Assembly (NCBI RefSeq): GCF_003668565.1
Contig: NZ_RCWJ01000001.1
Coordinates: 248,001-312,000, forward strand
From: Mycetocola zhadangensis
GTDB taxonomy: Bacteria > Actinomycetota > Actinomycetes > Actinomycetales > Microbacteriaceae
Direction of reading: 5' to 3'
DNA: 64,000 bases
Shown here: positions 18,577 through 27,982 of the stretch, in pieces
Numbering within the stretch: position 1 is the stretch's first letter
Layout of the letters: the number at the start of each line of letters is the position of its first letter
Program-made: the position numbers and the translations under genes
Notes under the pieces: model-generated
What the model saw: only the letters and a program-made list of their open reading frames with translations
Told to the model about the DNA's origin: nothing
The model's database searches: none

Positions 18577-20430
18577 CTACTTGAGTTCGAGGATGCTCGA
18601 AAGCGGAAGCGTGCGTTCGATATCCGCTCGCTTGTCACGGGCCCGCAGGCGCCCACCAGACACTCCGGTCGGCTCAAGAACGAACTCGAGCGGCCCCGAA
18701 CCGGGCACCTGCACCGTCACGGTCACGGTCTGCTTCGCACGGATGGCTGCGTCGAGTTGGCGCGCAACCCACGCCTGCCCGGAATCCCCTGCGGACTCCG
18801 CCTCCGCGGCGCGGAGCTCCTTGAGCAATTCGGAGTGGTCCGGCGCGGTGCTGTGCACCGGCACCGAGGTAACGCGTTGCCGACGCACGCTGAGAAGCGA
18901 CCCGTCCGGGTTCTCGGCGGCAACCGGATACCGGGCATCACTGAGCGCCCAGAACACCACCTCAAACTCGAACCGGCTCACCAGCCGAAGCGAACTGTGC
19001 GGGCGCAATCCGATCGGGCCGATGGCCTGATCCACCTCGAGCAGCCCGATCATCGAGCTGTCCGTCGATCGCACATAGCTCTGCGCGTCACCGACGTCGG
19101 CGGTACCGGCGGGAATCAGCCCCACCCGGACGGTTCCGAACCGCGCAGCGGCCTGCGAGATGAGATAGTGCACCGGCTGGGGGATGCCGGTCAGTGACAG
19201 CTTCTCGAGGAAAGCGAGCATCTCCTCAGCCGACCCACCGGCAGACAGTGCACGATTCACGCTCTCCGGCGAGAGCCGGTAACTGTACGCCTGTGCCCGG
19301 GTTTCAAGTTCAGCGAAGGCCCTGAGCTTCAGGTCGAGTTCGGGGTGCAGTGGGCCAGGCGCGATGATCGACAGGTCATGCTGCAGGTAAACCTGCCGAA
19401 CGTGGGAAGGGAAGAAGTGGGCCATCGCGCTCGCCGCTGCCGTGGCATCCGATGTCAGAAGAAGAGAGCCGGGAGTGCTCAGCAGCTGCTCGGCAGGCGA
19501 CGGTCCGCTCGTGATTCCGAGAAGCGACGCGTGCGTGGCCACTCGATCGACAGCCTCACGAATCCACTCACCGCCGGCCGGATAGAGCCAGTGCGCGTAC
19601 GCGTGCAGAGCATCACCCCAGCTGGTGCGCTCGCTGAGCACCGAACGCACCTCAACCGGGATCGCCTCGAGCCACGCGGTCGCGAGCGCCGCCCAGCGGT
19701 CAGCCGTCGTCTCGCGCAACCACGCCTCGCCGGTGGCCGTCGGATGCCAGCCGCCAGGTTCGTGCGAGGCAAGCCCACTGCGAACGGCCAGATCGAGATA
19801 CCGGTCGACGGTTGGCTCGTTGACCTGCATGGCGTGTGCGAGGCGGCGACGTTCGGGAAGCGCCGGTCCGCCTTTGCCGAGTTCGCGAGCGGGGTGAGCA
19901 AGCAACTCGACGATGAGCTCGGCGGTGGCCGTCGTCGTGGCGAACGCATGCTCCGCTGCACTCGGGTCGATCGATGAAGCGGATGCCACGGGGTGCGGAT
20001 GTGCAACGGCTGGCGGTCGTTCTGTGGACAGCTCGACGAGGCCGGGCAGCCCAGCCTTGGGCCAACCATCGAGCACCCCTGTGACTGCGCTCAGAGCCGC
20101 GTAACCGTTCGCGGTGCGGGTGAGCAGAGCGACATCGACGGCGTAGTCTGCGCGTTCAGCGACATGGTCGGCGCCGAGGGTCTCGAGCCGGTCAGCGAGT
20201 TGTTCAGCGCTGAGCGGCTCGTGTGTCGACGCCGCCAGCACTGCGAGGGTGTGCCGATCGAGGTGGGTGAGTATTGCGCGGATGCTGACCGGGTCGAGCA
20301 GCGCCTCTGCGAGGTCGAAGAAGTCTTTGACCCGACCGCGTGTGGTGAGCGGGCGACGGGTGAGGAGAAGTTCGAGTGCTGCGTCGTCCCGCGCGCGAAG
20401 GCTGCTTGCGAGGGTCATTATGTCCGTCAT
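18577..20430 (-). CDS. Helicase-associated domain protein (XPB partner)
   Basis: 617 residues. The N-terminus resembles the DNA-binding winged-helix repeats found with XPB; the C-terminal third (VQAIGPIGLRPHSSL..., QRVTSVPVHSTAPDHSELL) matches the Helicase_C_3 helicase-associated domain, but no Walker motifs are present, so it is not itself a helicase. The pairing with XPB matches Rv0862c-Rv0861c in Mycobacterium. The gene may act as a DNA-binding or regulatory partner of XPB. ATG at 20430 lacks a strong ribosome-binding site; a second ATG is 12 nt downstream. Confidence 0.8.
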   Translation of the reverse strand: MTDIMTLASSLRARDDAALELLLTRRPLTTRGRVKDFFDLAEALLDPVSIRAILTHLDRHTLAVLAASTHEPLSAEQLADRLETLGADHVAERADYAVDVALLTRTANGYAALSAVTGVLDGWPKAGLPGLVELSTERPPAVAHPHPVASASSIDPSAAEHAFATTTATAELIVELLAHPARELGKGGPALPERRRLAHAMQVNEPTVDRYLDLAVRSGLASHEPGGWHPTATGEAWLRETTADRWAALATAWLEAIPVEVRSVLSERTSWGDALHAYAHWLYPAGGEWIREAVDRVATHASLLGITSGPSPAEQLLSTPGSLLLTSDATAAASAMAHFFPSHVRQVYLQHDLSIIAPGPLHPELDLKLRAFAELETRAQAYSYRLSPESVNRALSAGGSAEEMLAFLEKLSLTGIPQPVHYLISQAAARFGTVRVGLIPAGTADVGDAQSYVRSTDSSMIGLLEVDQAIGPIGLRPHSSLRLVSRFEFEVVFWALSDARYPVAAENPDGSLLSVRRQRVTSVPVHSTAPDHSELLKELRAAEAESAGDSGQAWVARQLDAAIRAKQTVTVTVQVPGSGPLEFVLEPTGVSGGRLRARDKRADIERTLPLSSILELK

Positions 20431-20444
20431 GAGCAGCCCGGGTA

Positions 20445-20723
20445 TCAGCGCTGGGTCGTGGTGCGCTGGTTTTCGCGGGACCGCTTGACGGCGCTCGTGA
20501 TCATCAGGGTGATGAGGAGCACAAAGGCCAGGGGGAGGCCGATGTACGGCACCATGACCACGCCCGGCCAGATGCCACCGGCGAAGTCGCTCGAGCTCAT
20601 TCCCTGCCAGGTGCCGACGATGATCGCCACGAAGGTGCCGACAGACAGGAGGACGAGGCCGAGCAGCATGAACGCGAGGATGCGTTCAAAACGGCTCACG
20701 TTTGCGGTGTTATTGGCGGTCAC
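20445..20723 (-). CDS. Small two-helix membrane protein
   Basis: 92 residues from the GTG at 20723, preceded by CCTGAGGAGC; an ATG at 20771 is possible but lacks a ribosome-binding site. Two hydrophobic helices (about residues 14-36 and 53-76) flank a Trp/Gly-rich loop; the tail is basic. Such proteins are often loosely labelled multidrug ABC transporter ATPase, but no ATPase motif exists here. It leads the helicase-associated/XPB unit, ending 14 nt before it. Function unknown. Confidence 0.75.
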   Translation of the reverse strand: MTANNTANVSRFERILAFMLLGLVLLSVGTFVAIIVGTWQGMSSSDFAGGIWPGVVMVPYIGLPLAFVLLITLMITSAVKRSRENQRTTTQR

Positions 20724-20890
20724 GCTCCTCAGGATATCTCTCCGAGCTGAATCCGGCAGAACTGGCCTCATGCCCGACGCTCTAAGCTTGAGGGGAGCGG
20801 GCCGGATGCCCGCTTCTCGTTCGGCTCCTGCCGCGACGATTGCACCACTCGCCGGTTCGCCGGCGTCGAGTTCACTGCGAGGTTGAGTCC

Positions 20891-21274
20891 ATGCCCACCG
20901 GCAAGGTTAAGTTCTACGACGACGAGAAAGGCTTCGGCTTTATCTCGAGCGATGACGGCCAGGAAGTTTTCCTGCACGCGTCGGCTCTGCCCGCCGGTGT
21001 GACCTCGGTCAAAGCCGGCACACGACTCGAATTCGGCGTTGCCGATGGCAAGCGCGGCGTTCAGGCACTGTCCGTGCGCGTGCTCGATGCGCCCCCGAGC
21101 CTGGTCAAGATGAAGCGCAAGCCCGCTGACGACATGGCGATCATCATCGAGGACCTCGTGAAACTGCTCGACGGCCTCGGCGGAGATCTCCGCAAGGGTC
21201 GCTACCCCGACAACGCACACAGCCGGAAGGTCGCACAGCTGCTGCGCCGGGTGGCCGACGAACTGGACGCGTGA
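20891..21274 (+). CDS. Cold-shock domain protein with C-terminal extension
   Basis: 127 residues. Residues 1-66 form a cold-shock domain (TGKVKFYDDEKGFGFIS, EVFLHASAL); residues 67-127 are a helical extension (DDMAIIIEDLVKLLDGLGGDLRKGRYP) found in the actinobacterial CspB group such as Rv0871. Nucleic-acid binding is expected. It is divergent from the membrane-protein/XPB unit and lies 47 nt before the DUF3027 gene, probably in one operon. Confidence 0.9.
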   Translation: MPTGKVKFYDDEKGFGFISSDDGQEVFLHASALPAGVTSVKAGTRLEFGVADGKRGVQALSVRVLDAPPSLVKMKRKPADDMAIIIEDLVKLLDGLGGDLRKGRYPDNAHSRKVAQLLRRVADELDA

Positions 21275-21321
21275 TCGCCGCGCCACGTTGGGCCCGCCGT
21301 CTTTTCACAAGGAGCACTCCG

Positions 21322-22344
<1,023 letters not shown>

Positions 22345-22360
22345 CCTCGCTTCCCCTAAA

Positions 22361-22398
22361 CACAACGACCGCCACTTTTCACAGTGGCGGTCGTTGTG
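22361..22398. terminator. Bidirectional terminator between the DUF3027 gene and serC
   Basis: A perfect 16-bp inverted repeat (CACAACGACCGCCACT and its complement) with a 6-nt TTTCAC loop lies between the two converging stops. Confidence 0.88.
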
Positions 22399-22423
22399 GT
22401 TAAGCCGGAAACCGGCGCACGAG

Positions 22424-23548
<1,125 letters not shown>

Positions 23549-23653
23549 GAACTGCGTCGGCGGGCGCACCGTTTCGTGACGCTCGAAGACGCCGGACCGT
23601 CTTCGATCGCACAGTAGGCTTGGGTCTATCGCGCTGAACCATGGGAGACGTCA

Positions 23654-24349
23654 ATGACTGATCTGATTGACACCACCGAGATGTACCTTCGTACCATCCT
23701 CGAACTCGAGGAAGAGAACATCGTGCCTCTCCGTGCCCGGATCTCCGAGCGGTTGAGCCACTCGGGTCCGACAGTGTCTCAGACCGTCGGCCGTATGGAG
23801 CGGGACGGGCTGGTCGTCGTCTCCGACGATCGTCACCTTGAGCTGACCCCGACCGGCCGAAGCAAGGCTGTGCACGTCATGCGAAAGCACCGGCTGGCAG
23901 AGCGTCTCCTCAGCGACGTCATCGGACTCGAGTGGGAGTACGTTCACGAGGAAGCCTGTCGCTGGGAACACGTCATGAGCGAGCAGGTGGAGCGCAAACT
24001 CCTCGCCATGCTCAACCACCCGACCGAATCGCCCTATGGCAACCCGATCCCCGGGCTCGAAGAGCTCGGCGACACGCCTGCGGGTACATTCGCCCACGGC
24101 GTCACAAATCTTGTGGAATTGGTTCGCGGCAAGGGCGACGCGGTCACCGCCACCATCCGGCGCCTCGGAGAGCCGGCGCAGGTGGACCCAGAGTTGCTTC
24201 TCCAGCTCAAGCAGGGCGGCATCATGCCCGGTGCTGTCGGCGTGTTCTCACCGGCTGGTTCGTATGTTTTGGTTCAGGTCGAAGGATTCGGAGCAGGTCT
24301 TGAGCTTCCGAACGAGGTAGCTGGTCACATCTTCGTCGAAACCCCGTAA
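23654..24349 (+). CDS. DtxR/IdeR-family metal-dependent transcriptional regulator
   Basis: 231 residues. The N-terminal winged helix (IDTTEMYLRTILELEEE ... LSHSGPTVSQTVGRMERDGL) is followed by the dimerisation and metal-binding domain (HRLAERLL, EEACRWEHVMS, NHPTESPYGNPIPG) and a C-terminal SH3/FeoA-like domain. Metal ligands Cys/His/Glu of the DtxR type are present (ACRWEHVMSEQVE). It likely represses iron or manganese genes. ATG at 23654 is preceded by GGGAGACGTCA. It is divergent from serC. Confidence 0.92.
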   Translation: MTDLIDTTEMYLRTILELEEENIVPLRARISERLSHSGPTVSQTVGRMERDGLVVVSDDRHLELTPTGRSKAVHVMRKHRLAERLLSDVIGLEWEYVHEEACRWEHVMSEQVERKLLAMLNHPTESPYGNPIPGLEELGDTPAGTFAHGVTNLVELVRGKGDAVTATIRRLGEPAQVDPELLLQLKQGGIMPGAVGVFSPAGSYVLVQVEGFGAGLELPNEVAGHIFVETP

Positions 24350-24418
24350 TCACGCCGAAGCACGGCCTTTCCGCGAAGACAGATTCCTCGTGCCGCTGGG
24401 TCATTCGCCGGTCCTCCC

Positions 24419-24466
24419 GTTACCAATTCGTTAAAAACGGCTCTCAAAAGGTGACAAATTGGTAAC
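24419..24466. promoter_or_regulatory. Inverted repeat around the NlpC/P60 promoter
   Basis: GTTACCAATT (24419-24428) and AATTGGTAAC (24457-24466) are perfect 10-bp inverted half-sites 28 nt apart. A candidate promoter, GTGACA-17 nt-TACGCT (24451-24479), overlaps the downstream half-site. GTAAC elements recall MtrA sites of cell-wall hydrolase promoters, but this match is only suggestive. Confidence 0.5.
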
Positions 24467-24623
24467 GGTCACGTACGCTCGGACACGTCCAAAGGTCAGA
24501 ACTGACCGCAGGAACCCGGTCCGAGGCGCCTCTCCCGCTCGTCTCCTCGGTCGTGAAACCCGAATTTTTGTTGTAGACGAGACCCATCCCTAGCGTGGTG
24601 TCGAGGCGCCGGAGGTTCACACT

Positions 24624-25493
24624 TTGGCCGTAAACAGTAACCCGGAGCCGTTCGACGGCGCGTCGGAGAACATCGACCCGCTGACGTTGCACCAGGTGGC
24701 TGTCTCCCCGTCGCGCTCCGTTCGTTCGTTCCAGAGACCGGTTGCAGCGGGAACACCCCTGACGCGCTCAGCGAAGCCCGTTCCAAAGGAGAGCGTCTGG
24801 CGCAAGTTCCGGTCGACGGCCATAATGGCGCTCGTCGTGCCCGGTCTCTTCGGCACGGTTGCTCTGCCGGCGTACGCGTTCTCGCCCACCGCTGAGGACA
24901 CAGCATCCTCGTCCTCAGCACTGCAGACCCTCAAGGAGTCCGGCGCGCAGTCGCTTTCCGTCGACGAAAGCGCGACGGCAGCACCCGTGGTCCGTGACGG
25001 ATACTCGGCGACGACGGCCGCAGAGCTGGCCAACGCCCGCGCGGTCGCCGAGGCAGCCGAGGCAACGGCGAGACGCGCCACCTTCGCTACCCAGCAGACC
25101 TCGTTCTCGGGACCGAGCGCATCCGATCTTCTTGCCAACCCGCCTTACCCGAACTTCAGCCTCGACCAGGTCTTCAACGTCGCGTTGCAGTACCAGGGTG
25201 TCCCGTACGTCTATGGCGGCGCGACGCCTGCCGGGTTCGACTGCTCCGGTTTCGTTAAGTATGTCTACGCCCAGTTCGGTATTGACATGCCGCACTCCTC
25301 AACGGCGCAGGGCAACATGGGCACTCGCATCGCGGTCGAAGACGCCGTGCCAGGCGACCTCGTTGTCAGCGCCGGTCACATCGGTTTTTACGCGGGCAAT
25401 GGCATGATCCTGCACGCTTCACGGCCTGGGACCCCGCTTCGAATCGGCCCCATCTACGCGGACAACTGGTGGATCGTCCGAATCGGAATCTAA
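24624..25493 (+). CDS. Secreted NlpC/P60 (C40) peptidoglycan endopeptidase
   Basis: 289 residues with a TTG start 8 nt after GGAGG. A long basic N-region precedes a signal/transmembrane helix at 64-86. Residues 107-150 form a module shared with the M23 protein of this window (GAQSL ... RDGYSAT.AEL). The C40 domain (residues ~178-289) has catalytic C207 in GFDCSGF, H252 in GHIGFY and H264. It should cleave D-gamma-glutamyl-type peptide bonds in peptidoglycan. The ~140-nt leader contains pairing segments described separately. Confidence 0.92.
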   Translation: MAVNSNPEPFDGASENIDPLTLHQVAVSPSRSVRSFQRPVAAGTPLTRSAKPVPKESVWRKFRSTAIMALVVPGLFGTVALPAYAFSPTAEDTASSSSALQTLKESGAQSLSVDESATAAPVVRDGYSATTAAELANARAVAEAAEATARRATFATQQTSFSGPSASDLLANPPYPNFSLDQVFNVALQYQGVPYVYGGATPAGFDCSGFVKYVYAQFGIDMPHSSTAQGNMGTRIAVEDAVPGDLVVSAGHIGFYAGNGMILHASRPGTPLRIGPIYADNWWIVRIGI

Positions 25494-25540
25494 GGTTCGG
25501 ATCTGTCCCGCTGATGTCCAGTGAGTGACATTCACCTGCG

Positions 25541-25572
25541 AATGGCGCGCTTCCCTGCGGAAGTGCGCCATT
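25541..25572 (+). terminator. Hairpin after the NlpC/P60 gene
   Basis: AATGGCGCGCTTCC and GGAAGTGCGCCATT form a 14-bp stem with one mismatch and a CTGC loop, about 50 nt beyond the stop. Confidence 0.7.
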
Positions 25573-25621
25573 TGTGCGTTACATTAAAGCCCTGACCTCA
25601 GGAAGAAGTAGCGGGAAGCTC

Positions 25622-25723
25622 ATGACTCGACAAGCCGGTATCCACACCACGGATGCGTGCGCTTGCCCGGGACGCGGGCATTTCGGTTCACTCTGTCTCA
25701 GCCGCGATGGTGGTTGGGAATAG
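25622..25723 (+). CDS. Short ORF, 33 residues (possible small protein or leader peptide)
   Basis: The ORF begins with MTRQAGIHTTDACACPG and includes three Cys (CAC and LCL contexts) and an FGS stretch; the ATG follows GGAAGAAGTAGCGGGAAGCTC. Its TAG stop overlaps the first bases of the 25722-25747 terminator. No homology is claimed. It might be a leader peptide whose translation affects terminator formation, a free-standing small protein, or chance. Confidence 0.4.
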   Translation: MTRQAGIHTTDACACPGRGHFGSLCLSRDGGWE

Positions 25724-25747
25724 GCGCAGTCTGCACAGACTGCGCCT
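25722..25747 (+). terminator. Strong intrinsic terminator
   Basis: A perfect 11-bp stem (AGGCGCAGTCT and complement, GCAC loop) is followed by TTTTTTG, the best U tract in the window. Confidence 0.92.
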
Positions 25748-25835
25748 TTTTTGTTTCTCCGGATCCTCTTTTCTGCCTCCGGTCAGAACGCCGAATAACC
25801 GCGAAGCCGTCGCGGCCGTTTGAGAGGAAACGCAC

Positions 25836-26336
25836 ATGCGCACACTTGTGTTGAATGCCGGGTATGAACCCCTCGCCATTGTTTCGTTCCGCCGGGCGCT
25901 TGTTCTGGTCATGAACGACAAGGCGGCCATCATCGAGGTCGACGCCGGCCACCCCGTGTGGGGAACGGATGGTGCGCACGAGAGGCCAGCGGTCATCGTG
26001 CTCAATCGGTATGTGCGGATTCCGAATTCGAGACGCGTGCCGGTCACTCGCCGGGGTGTTCTGCGGCGCGATGCGAATCGTTGCGGATATTGCGGAAAGG
26101 CAGCTGCGACCATCGACCATGTGATTCCGCGGTCGCGCGGAGGCGAGGACTCGTGGGAGAATCTCGTGGCCTGCTGCCTTCGCTGTAACAACGCGAAAAG
26201 CAATAGGACCCCTGCCGAGATGGGGTGGTCGCTGCGCACCAAGCCCCGGATGCCGCACGGCCCGACCTGGGCGGTCCGCGGAGCGGAGAAGGCACTCCCC
26301 GCCTGGGACCCGTATCTCACGCCTGCCGCGGCGTGA
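25836..26336 (+). CDS. HNH endonuclease-family protein
   Basis: 166 residues, ATG after GAGAGGAAACGCAC. The N-terminal half (MRTLVLNAGYEPLAIVSFRRA) is typical of stand-alone actinobacterial HNH proteins. The HNH zinc module has CGYCGK and CLRCNN cysteine pairs around TIDHVIPRSRGGEDSWENLVA, with the catalytic His in DHV. Members are common as chromosomal genes of unknown biological role; no restriction or phage gene is nearby. It converges with the VOC gene 4 nt away. Confidence 0.88.
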   Translation: MRTLVLNAGYEPLAIVSFRRALVLVMNDKAAIIEVDAGHPVWGTDGAHERPAVIVLNRYVRIPNSRRVPVTRRGVLRRDANRCGYCGKAAATIDHVIPRSRGGEDSWENLVACCLRCNNAKSNRTPAEMGWSLRTKPRMPHGPTWAVRGAEKALPAWDPYLTPAAA

Positions 26337-26340
26337 GGGG

Positions 26341-26721
26341 CTACTTCTTGGCCTGGGTAAGGCAGATGTAGTTGCCTTCGCTGTCCTTGAACCAGGCGCT
26401 GTACTCGGTCGCGAAGTCCGCAATCCCGTCGACTGTGCGCGTGTCGCCGAAGTCATAGTCCTCGAAGGTGACGCCTTTGCCACGAAGCTCGTCCCGAGCG
26501 GCTTGAATGTCAGGCACCGCAAAACACATCTGCGTGTTTTGCGCGGTACCGGCATTCGTCGTTTGGTAGATGAGCAGGTCGGGTGACGCTTCCGATCCGT
26601 ACATCAGGTTATCTGTGGAGTCGAGAAAGGGCTCGAGACCCAGCTTGTCGAGGTAGAACTCCCGCGCCCGGGCGATATCGGCCGCGGGAAGGACAGTGAA
26701 TGAAGAAGAAGAGGTGACCAT
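26341..26721 (-). CDS. VOC-family (glyoxalase/bleomycin-resistance fold) protein
   Basis: 126 residues with two beta-alpha-beta-beta-beta modules: LPAADIARAREFYLDKLGLEP and VPDIQAARDELRGKGV, ending with AWFKDSEGNYICLTQ, typical of the superfamily. Metal-ligand positions cannot be fixed by eye, and the substrate is unknown. The ATG follows TGGAGTTGACATC. Confidence 0.85.
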   Translation of the reverse strand: MVTSSSSFTVLPAADIARAREFYLDKLGLEPFLDSTDNLMYGSEASPDLLIYQTTNAGTAQNTQMCFAVPDIQAARDELRGKGVTFEDYDFGDTRTVDGIADFATEYSAWFKDSEGNYICLTQAKK

Positions 26722-26921
26722 GATGTCAACTCCAGAAGGATGAGAACGATGTGAGGTCTCTGAGTCTGGGGGCGAAGGGTGGGTTCGACCTGGCGCTCAG
26801 GAATGGGGATGCCACCGCGAGTAGGTGCGGCTGGAAGCGCTGTTCTGTTTACTCCGCATGCTACGCGTGCCCGGATGTGTCGCACAGGGGGTGAAGGGAT
26901 TCCGCTAAACTTCTCTGGTCA

Positions 26922-26993
26922 GCCTCTGTAGCTCAACGGAAGAGCACCTCCGTCCTAAGGAGTTGGTTGGGGGTTCGAATCCCTCCAGGGGCA
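26922..26993 (+). tRNA. tRNA-Arg (anticodon CCT)
   Basis: A 72-nt cloverleaf: acceptor GCCTCTG pairs with CAGGGGC (one G-U), anticodon loop GTCCTAA with anticodon CCT, and the T arm GGGGG-TTCGAAT-CCCTC. It reads AGG codons. The first anticodon-stem pair looks mismatched. CCA is not encoded. Confidence 0.92.
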
Positions 26994-27098
26994 CTTTCGG
27001 TTCGCGGTGCGCGATCCCTGTCAGCATTGCTCTCGCTCACGCGCCGTCGACACGATGCCATGCAGTGCTCATTCGTTCAGACGAACGCACGCACCTGA

Positions 27099-27133
27099 GG
27101 GCTGGCATCGAAGGCTTACTTCGACGCCAGCCC
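27099..27133 (-). terminator. Terminator after the 87-residue protein gene
   Basis: A 15-bp near-perfect stem (GGGCTGGCATCGAAG with CTTCGACGCCAGCCC, 5-nt loop), 17 nt beyond the minus-strand stop. Confidence 0.7.
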
Positions 27134-27150
27134 GAGCGTGCGCTGTTGCT

Positions 27151-27414
27151 CTAACGGAAAAACGGCAGGCCCAGAAACTGGTCGCGCAGTTCTTCCTTTT
27201 CTCGTTGGGCTTCGTCCGCTACCGCCGTGCGCCGGCGTAGCTCGCGAGGGTCAGCTTTGACGGGACGACGCCCCCATTTGACCAGGGCAAGGCCAAGGCG
27301 CAGCGCCGCACGGTCGAGAGGGCCGACGCGTCGCACGGGGTTGGGCTGAAGATCGGGCGTGGGTTGTGGTGGGTGGTCTTGGCGAACGGGAGTCGTCGCC
27401 AGTGTCGTTTTCAT
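27151..27414 (-). CDS. Small hypothetical protein
   Basis: 87 residues. A Pro-rich N-terminus is followed by VGPLDRAALRLGLALVKWGRRP, an amphipathic or weakly hydrophobic helix, and a charged helix DPRELRRRTAVADEAQREKEEL. The composition and codon use are compatible with a real gene, and small Microbacteriaceae proteins of this shape exist as I recall them. AAGGACATAACCAACC precedes the ATG. Function unknown; a terminator follows. Confidence 0.6.
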   Translation of the reverse strand: MKTTLATTPVRQDHPPQPTPDLQPNPVRRVGPLDRAALRLGLALVKWGRRPVKADPRELRRRTAVADEAQREKEELRDQFLGLPFFR

Positions 27415-27982
27415 GGTTGGTTATGTCCTTAGCTGGGTGCGACCGGGCACGTCGAGAACGCGTTCGGGGTCGCCGAAGAGATGATTGCCGCACGATGCGA
27501 CGGGGGAGTGAGAGCGGATGCCCTCACTCACGGTGTGATTGGCCGGAAGCTGTGCGCAGAAACCTGCGGCTACTGCCGAACCTGACTTCGAGAGCGTCAC
27601 CACCGTCTGGAGCGGTGGGAGCTACCTACCGATTCAGATGGAGACGACGCCGACGAAGCCTGCGGTTCGTGATGCGATTGCACAGTTTGAAATAAACACG
27701 CTGGACTCCTTTCGTCATTTGTGGCGTTGGCAACAACGTAGTGGAGCGACGTGGAAATGCGCAACAACTTTTTTTCGGGAGCACCCACGCAGGGCAGAAA
27801 CGAATCGACAGGTTAGTCGCGGAGTCGGGGTCGGCACCGTCGACGCGAACCCTTCCAGCCAGAGGCAGGTCTCCTCCTCCACCCGCAGCGGTGCCTTTGC
27901 CATGCCGGAAGGGCAAGATCATGACCGACTCGGCGAAAAACCGGTGATGCTACCGGCGATTGGGCGTCACAGAGCTTAGGGT
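27415..27982. other. Gap without a confident gene
   Basis: 568 bases between two divergent genes. A minus-strand ORF of 60 residues with GTG start (27421-27603) ends 7 nt before the 87-residue gene, but has low-complexity sequence and no clear ribosome-binding site. A 146-residue plus-strand reading at 27539-27979 looks non-coding. I see no promoter or RNA motif worth naming. Confidence 0.6.

Larger units (their letters stand above)
25494..25835. other. Gap with two hairpins and a short ORF
   Basis: The 342 bases between the NlpC/P60 and HNH genes hold a hairpin at 25541-25572, a 33-codon ORF at 25622-25723 with a plausible ribosome-binding site, and a strong U-rich terminator at 25722-25747. 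Nothing else was recognised. Confidence 0.7.

Noticed and set aside
24482..24623. A ydaO-type c-di-AMP riboswitch before the NlpC/P60 gene
   Set aside because: The conserved core segments of that riboswitch could not be found in the leader.
25836..26336. The HNH protein as part of a defence or mobile system
   Set aside because: No methylase, specificity subunit, helicase or phage genes are linked; it looks like a common free-standing chromosomal HNH gene.
27539..27979. A 146-residue plus-strand reading before the helicase-like gene
   Set aside because: Composition is not protein-like, there is no ribosome-binding site and no motif; most likely non-coding.
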